Part shown: positions 8,784 through 17,665 of the stretch, piece after piece
Layout: each line of letters starts with the position of its first letter
Position numbering within the stretch: the stretch's first letter is position 1
The notes under the pieces: generated by a model
What the model saw: the letters and a program-made list of their open reading frames with translations, nothing else
Database searches by the model: none
What the model was told of the DNA's origin: nothing
From: Halomicrococcus gelatinilyticus
GTDB taxonomy: Archaea; Halobacteriota; Halobacteria; Halobacteriales; Haladaptataceae
NCBI GenBank assembly: GCA_024227995.1
Contig: CP100467.1
Location: 248,001 to 312,000, forward strand
Direction of reading: 5' to 3'
Length of the DNA: 64,000 nt
Translations under genes and position numbers: made by a program

Positions 8784-8932
8784 ACGGTCGACGGCCGAGA
8801 CCCGGGGTACGACGCGGGCGAGACGGCGTTCCATCCCGCTCCATCGGCCGGGGGACGTTCCTCACGGGGACGGTGTAGGCGTCCGGCGACCGCTCCTGGG
8901 ACGCCAGCAGCACCGGGAACGACGGGCCCTTT
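8784..8932 (+). pseudogene. decayed second copy of the lipoprotein gene 3' end
   Basis: Translating this stretch gives TVDGRDPGYDAGETAFHPAP, then after a one-base frame change GTFLTGTV, a TAG, ASGDRSWDASSTGNDGPF. This aligns along its length with the C-terminus of the lipoprotein gene at 6802-7280 (TVDGREPANDAGVTAFHPAP ... GSFLSGKVYPSGDFSW ... SSTGDGGPF). The 5' two thirds are missing, one frameshift and one nonsense codon are present, and no start is seen. It is a paralogous gene remnant about 1.5 kb from its relative. Confidence 0.7.
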
Positions 8933-9008
8933 CAGAGGCGGTCACCCGCGGTACCGCGGCGGCCGCTCCCAAAGAAATTTGTCACGTTGACGGTTTGTTC
9001 CACTCAGG

Positions 9009-9923
9009 ATGGAGCGTCTCGAAGACGTCTACGGGCACGAACCCGGGGAGACCGACGACTCTCGCTTCGCTCTCTCCCCGGAAGCGTACGCCGTCGACCT
9101 CCTCGCCGTCGCCGCCGTCGCGGTCGTCCTCGTGCTGGTCATGGAAACGCGCGCGCCGTTCCGCACCTCGCTCGTCCTCGACTACGCCGACCCGGCGCTC
9201 CACGCGCTCTACACCACCCACTTCGTCCACGGTTCGACGGCCCACCTCCGCGGCAACCTGACCGCCTACCTCGTCGTCGTCCCGCTCACCTACCTCGTCA
9301 GCCTCGAGGCGGGCCGCCACCGCGAGTTCCGCCGCGGCTTCCTCGCCGTCCTCTTCGTCGTCCCGCCGCTCGTCTCGCTGGTGAGCCTGTTCGGCCTGGA
9401 CCTCGCCGTCGAGGCGCTGCTGGACTTCGACCCGGACGTACAGACCAGCCGCGGCTTCTCGTCGCTGGTCGGCGCGTTCGCCGGCGTGCTCCTCGTCGCG
9501 ACCGCCGACCTCCTGCGGACCGCCACCGACCGGGACGGCCCGCTCTGGCCCGTCGTCGGCGTCCTGTTCTGTTACGGACTGGCGGTCGCGTTCCTCGACG
9601 TCTTCCGCTACACCGCGGGTCCGCTCGCGGTCGTGCTGGTGGCGCTGCCGCTGCTGTACGCCGTCTGGCTGCTCCGGACGGTCGAACGGGTCTACCGACT
9701 CCGAGAGACCGTCCTGTCGGCCGACGCGGTCCGGCGGCGACCGGTGGCACTGGGACTGCTCGTAACGAGCGCGGTCGTCTCCGGGTGGGCCGTGGCGAAA
9801 CTGCTGGCGTTCCCGCCGTTCGCCGGCGGAACGAACACGCTGGCGCACCTGACTGGGTTGCTGCTCGGCGTCTGCTGTTCCGCGCTGCAACTGGGGGAGC
9901 TTCGACCGCGGGACCTCCGTTAG
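9009..9923 (+). CDS. rhomboid-like intramembrane serine protease family protein
   Basis: 304 aa, about seven helices. The second helix region has HFVHGSTAHLRGNLTAYLV (His74, His79, Asn83), matching the His-x8-Asn oxyanion region of rhomboids. The candidate nucleophile is Ser151 in RGFSSLVGAFAG, and the general base would be His280 in HLTGLLLG, the expected HxxGxxxG helix. The active-site motif reads GFSS where active rhomboids have GxSG, so activity is plausible but not certain. An acidic N-terminal extension of about 30 residues precedes the first helix. The substrate is unknown. Confidence 0.82.
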   Translation: MERLEDVYGHEPGETDDSRFALSPEAYAVDLLAVAAVAVVLVLVMETRAPFRTSLVLDYADPALHALYTTHFVHGSTAHLRGNLTAYLVVVPLTYLVSLEAGRHREFRRGFLAVLFVVPPLVSLVSLFGLDLAVEALLDFDPDVQTSRGFSSLVGAFAGVLLVATADLLRTATDRDGPLWPVVGVLFCYGLAVAFLDVFRYTAGPLAVVLVALPLLYAVWLLRTVERVYRLRETVLSADAVRRRPVALGLLVTSAVVSGWAVAKLLAFPPFAGGTNTLAHLTGLLLGVCCSALQLGELRPRDLR

Positions 9924-9976
9924 CGCGCGCGGTCCGGTACGTCCACGTCCAAGTGATAGACCTGTCCACCTACTGT

Positions 9977-10159
9977 ATGCACAGTATCCGGATGATGCTG
10001 TTCGGTATCGCCATCGCCCTCGCCAGCGGTTTCTTGCTTCTCGGTCAACTGACGACCGGAGTGACCTACAGCCTGGGTGACAGTTCGATGACCCTGGGTG
10101 TCGTCCTCGGACTCGTCATCGTCCCGGTCGGACTGGTGGCCGGTTTCGGCGACGAGTAG
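9977..10159 (+). CDS. small two-helix membrane protein, 60 aa
   Basis: Starts at ATG 9977 (MHSIRMMLFGIAIALASG). It has two hydrophobic helices separated by a short polar loop (TTGVTYSLGDSSM) and ends GLVAGFGDE. Codon use and the acidic end fit a real haloarchaeal gene. It lies 53 bases after the rhomboid-like gene and converges with the indoleamine dioxygenase gene, whose stop is at 10199. I do not recognise a function. Confidence 0.65.
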   Translation: MHSIRMMLFGIAIALASGFLLLGQLTTGVTYSLGDSSMTLGVVLGLVIVPVGLVAGFGDE

Positions 10160-10198
10160 GACCTGACGCTGCACGCCGGCGGCCCGCGTCCACGGTTC

Positions 10199-11359
10199 TC
10201 ACCCTGCGAACCCTGACAGTCCGGCCTCGCGGGTGTCGTCGATGAACGAGGTGAGGTAGCGGCCGAAGGGCGTGCCGCCCGTTCCCTCCTGTTCGTCGAC
10301 CTGCCCGACGAGGTAGGTCTCGACGACGTCGACGTGGTGCTCGCGGAAGGTGACCATGCGGTCGATGCAGTCGTCGTACGCCTCGCGGAGGTCGTCGCCC
10401 GCGGTCGCGGCGAAGTCCCGAACGTCTGGTCCGCGGTCGGCCGCCTCGACGAACGCGCGGTGACCCGGCGGCATGTCCCGCCGGAGTTCCAGGAGGTGGT
10501 CCACGAGCGGATTGTCGCCGTGGTCGACCCCGAGCGCGGCGTCGAGCGCGGGGAAGATGCTCGACTGCGCGCCGGACGCGCCGCGGAACGACTGCGAGCC
10601 GTCGAGGGCGTCGACGCCATCGTATCGGACGCCGGAGATGGACCCGAGGTACGGCCGGACCCCCTGGCCGTACGCCTCGGGGTCGTTGCGCTCCGGCATC
10701 CGGTCGAGGATGCGGGTGACGTCGTCCAGGGCGTCCGCAATCGTCCCCAGTGCCTCCCGGACCCGCTCCTCGTCGTCGTCGCGGACGCCCTGCTGTGCGT
10801 CGCCGATGGCACCGACGGCCGGCCCGGCGGCGCTCTCGATGGCGACGTGGACGGCGACGAACCACCGCTCGTCCTGGACGTCGAAGAACCGTGCGAGCGG
10901 GGCCACGTTGGGTGGACTCGTCCCCCCGTTCGTGTCCTCGCGCGTCCAGTTGTGCAGCACGTAGGCGTCGTAGGAGAGCACGGGCGTCCGGCCGAGCCGG
11001 TCGGTCGCTTCGTAGAGCGGGACGGCGACGCCAGCGGGAATCGCGTCGACCGTCGGAGCGTCGTTCCTGTGCACGTACGCGTTCGCGAGGAGGCCGGCGA
11101 CGGTGTAGACCCGGTGCAGTTCGCGCCGGGACAGGTCGTCGAACGCCCCGGGTGGCGGCGCCTCCAGGTTCCGGACGGTCGGCCCGAGGCGGTCCCGCTC
11201 CAGCAGGTTCGAGAGGTCGTCGCCCGCCGTCTCGAGTCGGCGTAACCGGGGATGCCCCGCCGTTTCGAGCGACGCGAGCGGATCGATATCGGGGAGGAAT
11301 CCCCGCTCCGGACTCACCCCGAACTGCTCGTGATCGAGCGTCTCGACCTGCTCGGACAT
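10199..11359 (-). CDS. indoleamine 2,3-dioxygenase family protein
   Basis: Heme enzyme expected to open the indole ring of L-tryptophan to N-formylkynurenine. 386 aa from ATG 11359 (MSEQVETLDHEQFGV). The family pattern SFRGASGAQSSIFPALD is at about 257-273 and the proximal heme ligand is most likely His342 in TFREHHVDVVETYL. A TATA-like TTTTACTACC lies about 30 bases upstream of 11359, supporting this start over the upstream in-frame start at 11410. The gene is divergent from kynureninase, the next-but-one enzyme of the kynurenine route, which strengthens the assignment. No kynurenine formamidase gene is adjacent. Confidence 0.9.
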   Translation of the reverse strand: MSEQVETLDHEQFGVSPERGFLPDIDPLASLETAGHPRLRRLETAGDDLSNLLERDRLGPTVRNLEAPPPGAFDDLSRRELHRVYTVAGLLANAYVHRNDAPTVDAIPAGVAVPLYEATDRLGRTPVLSYDAYVLHNWTREDTNGGTSPPNVAPLARFFDVQDERWFVAVHVAIESAAGPAVGAIGDAQQGVRDDDEERVREALGTIADALDDVTRILDRMPERNDPEAYGQGVRPYLGSISGVRYDGVDALDGSQSFRGASGAQSSIFPALDAALGVDHGDNPLVDHLLELRRDMPPGHRAFVEAADRGPDVRDFAATAGDDLREAYDDCIDRMVTFREHHVDVVETYLVGQVDEQEGTGGTPFGRYLTSFIDDTREAGLSGFAG

Positions 11360-11621
11360 GACGGGAACGGGAATCGACACGATGGTAGTAAAAGATGAAG
11401 GTCCGTTCAAGTACCATCTCTGCGGGTAACGTTACAGGGCCACACACTACTGGGTGCTGATGGTCGTTGTCCGCCTGTTTCTGTGGGTGGTGAACGTTAC
11501 CGTCCACCGAAGGCGTAGATGGGTGTCTGCTCCCGGACGAAAGTGTCGCTCGCGGCGCGTGCAGGCGTCGCTCGACCCGGGAGTCCGAAAAAGACAACCG
11601 GGCGGGCGTCGGACTCCGACC

Positions 11622-12908
11622 ATGGGCTACGAGTTCGAATCCGGGGTCGAGCACGCCCGCGAGCGCGACGCGGCGGCCTCGCTCGACTACCGGGAGCGGT
11701 TTCACCTCCCCGACGGTATCTATCTCGACGGCAACTCCCTCGGCCCGCTGTCGACCGACGCCGAGCAGATGCTCCAGCACGTCGTCGACGAGTGGCGCGA
11801 CCTCGGCATCCGTGGCTGGACCGAGGGCGACCCGCCGTGGTTCTACTACGGGGAGCACGTCGGCGACCGCCTCGCCTCCCTCGTGGGAGCGCGCGAGGAG
11901 GAGGTCGTCGTGGCCAACTCCACGACCGTCAACATCCACACGCTCGTCGGCACCTTCCTCGACCGCTGCGAGCGCGAGGGCCGCGGTCGCAAGGTCGTCG
12001 TGAACGAACTCGACTTCCCGACCGACCACTACGCCATCCGCTCGCAGTTGCGCGTCCGCGGACTCGACCCCGACGAGCACCTGGTGGTCGTCGAATCGCG
12101 CGACGGGCGGACCATCCGCGAGGACGACGTCGCCGCCGCGCTCGACGAGCACGACGACGTCGGCATCGTGTTCATGCCCTCCGTCTTCTACCGCTCGGGC
12201 CAGCTGCTCGACGTCGAGCGCGTCACCGAACTCGCCCACGACCACGACGCCTACGCCGGCTTCGACCTCGCCCACTCCGTGGGCGTCGTCCCCCACTCGC
12301 TGGCCGACCGCGGCGTCGACTTCGCCGTCTGGTGTCACTACAAGTACCTGAACGCCGGGCCCGGCGCCGTCGCTGGCCTGTACGTCCACCGCGACTACCA
12401 CGGCGAGGTGCCAACGCTCGCCGGCTGGTGGGGGCACGAGAAGGAGACGCAGTTCGAGATGCGGACCACCTACACGCCGGCGCAGTCGGCGGGCGCCTGG
12501 CAGACCGGCACCATCCCCATCCTGAGCGCCGCGCCCCTGGCTGGCGTGCTCGACGTCGTCGACGAGGCCGGCATCGAGGCGCTACGCGACCGCTCGCTCG
12601 AACTCACGGCGTACCTCGCCTACCTCGTGGACGAGCGCCTCCCCGACTGCACCGTCGGCACGCCGCGCGACCCCGAGCGGCGCGGCGGGCACGTCGCCGT
12701 CGAACACCCGGAGGCGTACCGCGTCAGCGAGGCGCTCACGGAGCGCGACGTCGTCGTCGACTTCCGCCCGCCGAACGTCGTCCGCGTCTGTCCGTCCCCG
12801 CTGTACGTCGGCTTCGAGGACGTCTGGAACGCCGTCGAACACCTCCGCGAGATCGTCGTCGGCCGCGAGTACGAACGCTTCGAGCGGCGTGGCGGCGGCG
12901 TGACCTGA
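11622..12908 (+). CDS. kynU: kynureninase
   Basis: PLP enzyme that splits kynurenine to anthranilate and alanine; 428 aa, usual length. Conserved segments: YLDGNSLGPLS near the N-terminus, VVNELDFPTDHYAI (127-139), the PLP ring-stacking region FDLAHSVG (Asp215, His218), and the Schiff-base Lys241 in WCHYKYLNAGPGA. C-terminal AGWWGHEKETQFEM and YTPAQSAGAWQTGT are also typical. The ATG at 11622 is chosen over an upstream frame extension because similarity begins there. Placed between the dioxygenase and an aryl-CoA ligase, it implies conversion of tryptophan to anthranilate and onward. Confidence 0.95.
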   Translation: MGYEFESGVEHARERDAAASLDYRERFHLPDGIYLDGNSLGPLSTDAEQMLQHVVDEWRDLGIRGWTEGDPPWFYYGEHVGDRLASLVGAREEEVVVANSTTVNIHTLVGTFLDRCEREGRGRKVVVNELDFPTDHYAIRSQLRVRGLDPDEHLVVVESRDGRTIREDDVAAALDEHDDVGIVFMPSVFYRSGQLLDVERVTELAHDHDAYAGFDLAHSVGVVPHSLADRGVDFAVWCHYKYLNAGPGAVAGLYVHRDYHGEVPTLAGWWGHEKETQFEMRTTYTPAQSAGAWQTGTIPILSAAPLAGVLDVVDEAGIEALRDRSLELTAYLAYLVDERLPDCTVGTPRDPERRGGHVAVEHPEAYRVSEALTERDVVVDFRPPNVVRVCPSPLYVGFEDVWNAVEHLREIVVGREYERFERRGGGVT

Positions 12909-13143
12909 CCCGCACACCTGCCCCGCGTTCTCGGTGGGGCTCGCCTCCGGCCGTCCCGGTCTGCGACCGCTTTCGCCGCCGCTAGACTGCGCCTACCGGA
13001 CCCCCGCCGTCGGTAAGCGGTCGTTACCGGTGACGGGCTGCCCCAACTCTCCGCTGCACGTGCCAGCAGCGAAAATTAGCGGCGTCGACCGTTGACGCAA
13101 CCGTCGACACACTATTGTGTTATCGTGTCTCATACCCGTCGTC

Positions 13144-14826
13144 ATGTTGGACGACCAGAGCATCCAGCGCCAGCACGTCCCTGTCGAGCGGTTCCCGGAC
13201 CCGGCGAACCGCCCGGACCTCGTCCACGCGCTGCCGGAACTCCACTACCCCGAGCGCCTCAACGCGGCGACGGGGTTCGTCGACCGGCACGTCGAGGCCG
13301 GCCGCGGCGACGCTCCCGCCATCCACTTCGAGGGCGAGACGATCACGTACGCCGACCTCCAGGAGCGGGTGGACCGACTCGGCAACGCCCTCCGGGGCGT
13401 CGGCGTCGAACCGGGCGAGCGCGTCTTCGTCCGCTTCCCGAACCGCCCGGAGTTCGCCGTCGGCGTCCTCGCGACCCAGAAGGTCGGCGCGATACCGGTC
13501 CCGTCGATGAAGCTCCTCCAGGCGAAGGAGGTGACCCACGTCGTCGAGGACGCCGGGACGACGACCGCGCTCGTCCACGACGGCCTCCTCGACCCCGTCG
13601 AGGCGGCGATGGCGGAGTCCGACGCGCTAGAGACGGTCGTCGTCGCCGACCGGGCGGGCGTCGACCACGACTACCGCGACTACGACGCCCTCGTCGCCGA
13701 CGCCGCGCCGGCCCTCGACACCGCCGACACCCGTCGCGACGACCTCTCGATGCTCGCGTACACGAGTGGGACGACCGGCCGCCCGAAGGGGACCATCCAC
13801 ACGCACCGCCAGATGCTCGCCATCGCAGACGGGTACGCCCGCTACTGCCTCGACCCGTCGCCGGACGACGTCTTCACCGGGAACCCGCCGCTGGCGTTCA
13901 CCTTCGGATACGGGATGCTCGTCGCGTTCCCGCTCCGGTTCGGCGCGAGCACCGTCCTCGTCCAGGACCCCGGACCCGACGACCTGCTCGACGCCGTCGA
14001 GGCTCACGACGTCACCGTCATCGGGTCCATCCCCACCGCCTACAACGAACTGCTCGGCGACCACGCCGACCGTCTCACAGACGTGGACGCCTCCTCGCTG
14101 CGCCTCGGCGTGAGCGCCGGGGAGCCGCTGCCGCCGAGCACCTTCGAGGGCATCGAAGACGCGCTCGGCATCGAACTCCTCGACGGCATCGGGACGACGG
14201 AGATGCTGCACATCTTCGTCAGTCACCGCGACGGCGACGACGTCGACCCGTCGGCGACCGGGTTCCCCGTCCCCGGATACGAGTGCAAGGTCGTCGACCC
14301 TGACTCCGGCGAAGCGGCCGACCGCGGCGAGGCGGGCCTGCTCGCCGTGCGCGGCCCGACCGGCGTCGACTACTGGGACCGCCCGGACGAGCAGGCGGGC
14401 GCCGTCCGCGACGGCTGGAGCGTCCCGGGCGACGTGTTCGTCTACCGCGACGACGGCCGCTTCGAGTACAAGTCCCGACGGGGGGACCTCATCATCGCCA
14501 GCGGCTACAACGTCCCCGGCCCCGAGGTCGAGAACGTCCTCCAGGAGCGCGAGGAGGTGTACGTCGCCGCCGTCGTCGGCAGCCCCGACGGCCAGGGCGG
14601 CACTGTCGTCAAGGCGTTCGTCGTCACGGCAGAGAGCCACGACCCCTCTCCGGACCTGACCGACTCGTTGCAGTCGCACGTCAAAGAGCGCATCGCCCCC
14701 TACAAGTACCCGCGCGAGGTCGAGTACGTCGACGACCTCCCGACGACCGAGACCGGCAAGATACGGCGCGAGCGCCTCCGCGAGCGGGAACGGGAGCGGT
14801 ACGGGGGGGTAGCCGGCGGTCGCTGA
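13144..14826 (+). CDS. AMP-forming aryl-CoA ligase, probably 2-aminobenzoate-CoA ligase
   Basis: 560 aa ANL-superfamily enzyme. The AMP-binding P-loop is AYTSGTTGRPKGTIHTH (about 205-221). The A5-type motif LDGIGTTEMLHIF, the A8 region RRGDLIIASGYNVPGPEVEN and the C-terminal catalytic Lys in TETGKIRRERL are all present. The pattern GTTEMLHIF, in which benzoate/2-aminobenzoate ligases carry S/TTEMLHIF, favours an aromatic acid substrate. Lying just after kynureninase, which makes anthranilate, the most economical reading is activation of anthranilate to its CoA ester for catabolism. Substrate is inferred, not shown. The ATG at 13144 starts the acidic N-terminus. Confidence 0.85.
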   Translation: MLDDQSIQRQHVPVERFPDPANRPDLVHALPELHYPERLNAATGFVDRHVEAGRGDAPAIHFEGETITYADLQERVDRLGNALRGVGVEPGERVFVRFPNRPEFAVGVLATQKVGAIPVPSMKLLQAKEVTHVVEDAGTTTALVHDGLLDPVEAAMAESDALETVVVADRAGVDHDYRDYDALVADAAPALDTADTRRDDLSMLAYTSGTTGRPKGTIHTHRQMLAIADGYARYCLDPSPDDVFTGNPPLAFTFGYGMLVAFPLRFGASTVLVQDPGPDDLLDAVEAHDVTVIGSIPTAYNELLGDHADRLTDVDASSLRLGVSAGEPLPPSTFEGIEDALGIELLDGIGTTEMLHIFVSHRDGDDVDPSATGFPVPGYECKVVDPDSGEAADRGEAGLLAVRGPTGVDYWDRPDEQAGAVRDGWSVPGDVFVYRDDGRFEYKSRRGDLIIASGYNVPGPEVENVLQEREEVYVAAVVGSPDGQGGTVVKAFVVTAESHDPSPDLTDSLQSHVKERIAPYKYPREVEYVDDLPTTETGKIRRERLRERERERYGGVAGGR

Positions 14827-14937
14827 AGTTGCGGCTGTAACGACGCTCGGCGACCCGCGTCCTCCCGGGTCACGCGCGGCAACGGCACCGCGTTCGCAGT
14901 GGATGGGTCCGGGTCTAAGCAGACGAGGCCTGCGTTC

Positions 14938-15165
14938 TCAGTGGTCGTCCGTGGGCTCTATCCGGACGTCACCGTCGGAGGTGACGGTCACGACGTGGTC
15001 GACGTACTGGAACGTGACCTGGCCCGAATCGGTCCGGAACAGGTCGTCGAGCGCATCGAGGTCGACCGTCTCGTAGAGCGGTTGTCCCTCGGCTTCGTCG
15101 ATACCTTCGAAGTCGGAGATCGCGCGAAGCACGGCTTCGCTCAGTCGCTTCTCGGTGTCAGACAT
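14938..15165 (-). CDS. HalOD1 domain protein, 75 aa
   Basis: Single small domain: an N-terminal helix (LSEAVLRAISDFEGIDE), PLYETVDLDALDDLFRTD, and strands ending VTFQYVDHVVTVTSDGDVRIEP. This is the layout of HalOD1, a halobacterial output domain predicted to act in signalling or regulation. It is monocistronic; the start MSDTEKRLSEA is well placed. The role is unknown. Confidence 0.85.
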   Translation of the reverse strand: MSDTEKRLSEAVLRAISDFEGIDEAEGQPLYETVDLDALDDLFRTDSGQVTFQYVDHVVTVTSDGDVRIEPTDDH

Positions 15166-15458
15166 GTACCCACTCGTCCTCTATGGAGAGTCCCAACCAC
15201 TTGTGCAAAAAGCGTGCCTATCCGTGGCGGCGACCGCCTGAAGTAGGGGCCGATAACCCCACTCTCCAGGGAGTCCCTCCTGTCCGTTCCGGTTCGGTTC
15301 GGCGAGTGCCCTCCCGTGCTGCTGGTCTTTCTTGTCGAACGGACGGGGGACTGCACGTTTCCGGTGCCGACGACGTCCTGCCGCGGACCTGTCCCAGTTC
15401 GAGATAATCGCCATCAGGAATAAGTACTGTGAGCTTACTGGTCTTCTTTACGATAGTT

Positions 15459-16148
15459 ATGCTCCCCTCCCGATCGCCGCTTCGCGGCGACGACGCTCCG
15501 CCGGACATCGACACCTACCTCCAGCGACTCAAACGGCAGGGGAGCCTCCTGCTCGTCACCGGCACCGTCGACGAGACGATATCGGGTATCGCGACGCGCC
15601 GTCTCCTCGGCGACCCGCACTGCGACCGGAAGCGCGTGCTCGCGTTCGCCGACGCCGTCTCCGACGACTACGTCGACTACTGTCTCCCTTCCGGGACGAC
15701 CAGGCGTGACGCGGACGTCCGGGTCGCCACGCCGGACGGCACGCGACGCGGCGATCCGGAATCGGAGGGCGACGCCGCCGGACGCGTCGACCGGACGGAC
15801 GCCGAGCGCCTCCGGCGAGGACTGACGCGGGCGATCGCCGGTTTCGACGCGAACGTCGACCTGGACCCGGCCGAACTCCGGGTCGGCGTCGTGACGCTCG
15901 TGCCGTTCCTCGACGCGACCGATCGGTCAGGGGTCGAGCGTCTGGTCCGGACGCTCGGGGAGATAGTTCGCGGCCTCGACGGGATGGCCCACGTCCACCT
16001 GCCGGTGGCCGACACCGCGCCGGTCGTCGACGACCTGTCGCCGCTGTTCGACGCGCGCATCGAACTCCGACAGCGGGAGACCTTCCTTCCGGAACAGCGC
16101 TGGCACGTCCCCCGGTACGGCATCACGACCGTCTGGACGGAGATCTGA
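15459..16148 (+). CDS. haloarchaeal DUF7504-like protein (RecA-like fold, uncertain)
   Basis: 229 aa, soluble and acidic. It starts MLPSRSPLRGDDAPPDIDTY, then strand-helix units SLLLVTGTVDETISGIATRRLLGD, VLAFADAVSDDYVDYCLP, LRVGVVTLVPFLDATDRSGVE, and HVHLPVADTAPVVDDLSPLFDARIELRQR, ending RYGITTVWTEI. The order resembles haloarchaeal proteins related to the KaiC/RecA core that have lost the Walker A lysine loop; I link it to DUF7504 from memory. It neighbours a HalOD1 gene, and such proteins often accompany signalling genes. Converges with the PCNA gene, 12 bases apart. Confidence 0.7.
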   Translation: MLPSRSPLRGDDAPPDIDTYLQRLKRQGSLLLVTGTVDETISGIATRRLLGDPHCDRKRVLAFADAVSDDYVDYCLPSGTTRRDADVRVATPDGTRRGDPESEGDAAGRVDRTDAERLRRGLTRAIAGFDANVDLDPAELRVGVVTLVPFLDATDRSGVERLVRTLGEIVRGLDGMAHVHLPVADTAPVVDDLSPLFDARIELRQRETFLPEQRWHVPRYGITTVWTEI

Positions 16149-16160
16149 CGCGGCCCGTCG

Positions 16161-16958
16161 TCAGCGGCTGGCGATCCGCGGCGCGACCTGGTACCTGACG
16201 CTCCCGTCACCGCCGGCGAACTCGTACCGTGCCTCGAGCGGCTGCTCGGTGCCGAGCTGGAGGGTCACCTCGACGTCGCCCGGTAGCTCGCCGTCGATGT
16301 CGCGCAGGTAGTCGACGGAGAACAGCGAATGGGCGTCGCCGGGCTCGAACGCGACGCAGTCCGCCGCGTCATGCGTCAGGGAGACGTCGTCGGTGTCGCC
16401 GTCCGCCGTGGCGTAGAACCGCTCCTCGCCCGCGTCGATGCCGAAGGCGACGTGGTCGGACACCATGTCGGCAGCCTCCACCGCGCGATGTATCTCGTCG
16501 CCGGCGAGCACCACCTCGCCGCTGTGGTCGAACGTCATCGCGTCGGTGTCCGGCGGCGACCGGACCGACTCCGGGTCGACGAGTCCCAGCGTGTACTCCA
16601 GGTCGCCGACGGCGATGTCGAGGGTGCGCGTCTCGGCGTCGAGTCGCACCCTCACGAGCTGTCCCCGGTCGGCCATGCCGACGACCTCGCCCAGGCGGGT
16701 CAGGTCGACGCCGAGTCGCCCGCCGGTCGCGTCGTACGACTCGAACGCTTCGGCCGGCAGTTCGAGGTCGACGGCGGCGACCGTCGCGGGGTCCATCGCC
16801 GCGATGCGGATGCCGTCGGCGTCGAGGCGGACGCGACACTCGTCGACGACCGTCCTGACGAGCGCGACTGTTCGCTGTATCGTTTCGGCGTCGACGACCG
16901 CGTGGAACGCCGATTCCGCTGCTCCGTTCGAGCCGACCTCCCGCTCGGTAGTGGCCAT
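16161..16958 (-). CDS. PCNA-type DNA polymerase sliding clamp
   Basis: 265 aa, about 15-20 longer than the usual archaeal clamp. Two clamp domains are seen: residues about 20-135 (VDECRVRLDADGIRIAAMDP, FESYDATGGRLGVDLTRL) and 140-265 (IHRAVEAADMVSDHVAFGID, DGDTDDVSLTHDAADCVAF, HSLFSVDYLRDIDGELPGDV, VRYQVAPRIASR). It encircles DNA as a trimer and tethers polymerases and nucleases. Odd points are a non-conserved N-terminal extension (MATTEREVGSNGAAES) and a start unlike the usual MFKA start. It may be a second, diverged clamp rather than the main one. A TATA-like TTATAC lies about 26 bases before the ATG. Confidence 0.9.
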   Translation of the reverse strand: MATTEREVGSNGAAESAFHAVVDAETIQRTVALVRTVVDECRVRLDADGIRIAAMDPATVAAVDLELPAEAFESYDATGGRLGVDLTRLGEVVGMADRGQLVRVRLDAETRTLDIAVGDLEYTLGLVDPESVRSPPDTDAMTFDHSGEVVLAGDEIHRAVEAADMVSDHVAFGIDAGEERFYATADGDTDDVSLTHDAADCVAFEPGDAHSLFSVDYLRDIDGELPGDVEVTLQLGTEQPLEARYEFAGGDGSVRYQVAPRIASR

Positions 16959-17070
16959 GACATGTCGTGCTACCTACTGTTGTATAATGGTTTCGCCGCA
17001 ACTGGCGTTGATAATCTGAAATGGGTTATCGTTATATGTGTAGAAACCCGATGGTAACCCGAAATAGATT

Positions 17071-17658
17071 ATGGCTGGCGACGAACGCGACCGCGGCATC
17101 CTCAGCGAGTCGGACAGGAAGTACCTCCGGGGCGAGACGACCCTGGGGAGCGTCCAGTCGGAGCGGAACACGCGCGCTCGCATCCGCGACCGCGTGTACG
17201 ACGCGCTCCTCGACTTCGAACTCCTCGTCGACCGACTGGACGACCACGACCGACGGCTCGTCTTCGAGAATCGCCCGGAGGGAACCGAGACGTTCGACGC
17301 GCTGGTGTCCGCGGTCGCGTTCTGCTACCGGGCGACGAGCGACACCGGCCTGGACTTCGAGACGGTCCTGACGGAGGGCATCAACGTCGCCGAGGCGAAA
17401 GCGGACCGCGCCGCGACGGTCCAGTTCGACCTGACGTTCCAGAGCCTCACCGTCGACCAGCTACGCACCAAGCTGGAACGCGGGAAGGAACTGACGCTCA
17501 CCGAACTCGCGTACCTCCACGAGAGCGACGACGTCCGGATGGACGAACTGGCGCACTACTTCGCCGACTCCGAGGACGCGACGGCGGAGATCGACGACGG
17601 ACGGATCCAGTCGAAGGTCACGAGCTTCGGCGCTGACGGTACGTCCGACGGCGATTGA
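17071..17658 (+). CDS. conserved haloarchaeal protein, 195 aa
   Basis: Starts AGDERDRGILSESDRKYLRG, a motif seen at the N-terminus of many haloarchaeal proteins of unknown role, followed by RNTRARIRDRVYDALLDFELL, a helical domain with basic residues that could bind nucleic acid or protein. The remainder is acidic and helical (YRATSDTGLDFETVLTEGIN, FDLTFQSLTVDQLRTKLERG). There are no membrane segments or metal motifs. Divergent from PCNA over a 112-base A+T-rich spacer; converges with the HTH regulator 7 bases away. No function is assigned. Confidence 0.75.
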   Translation: MAGDERDRGILSESDRKYLRGETTLGSVQSERNTRARIRDRVYDALLDFELLVDRLDDHDRRLVFENRPEGTETFDALVSAVAFCYRATSDTGLDFETVLTEGINVAEAKADRAATVQFDLTFQSLTVDQLRTKLERGKELTLTELAYLHESDDVRMDELAHYFADSEDATAEIDDGRIQSKVTSFGADGTSDGD

Positions 17659-17665
17659 CCAGCCG

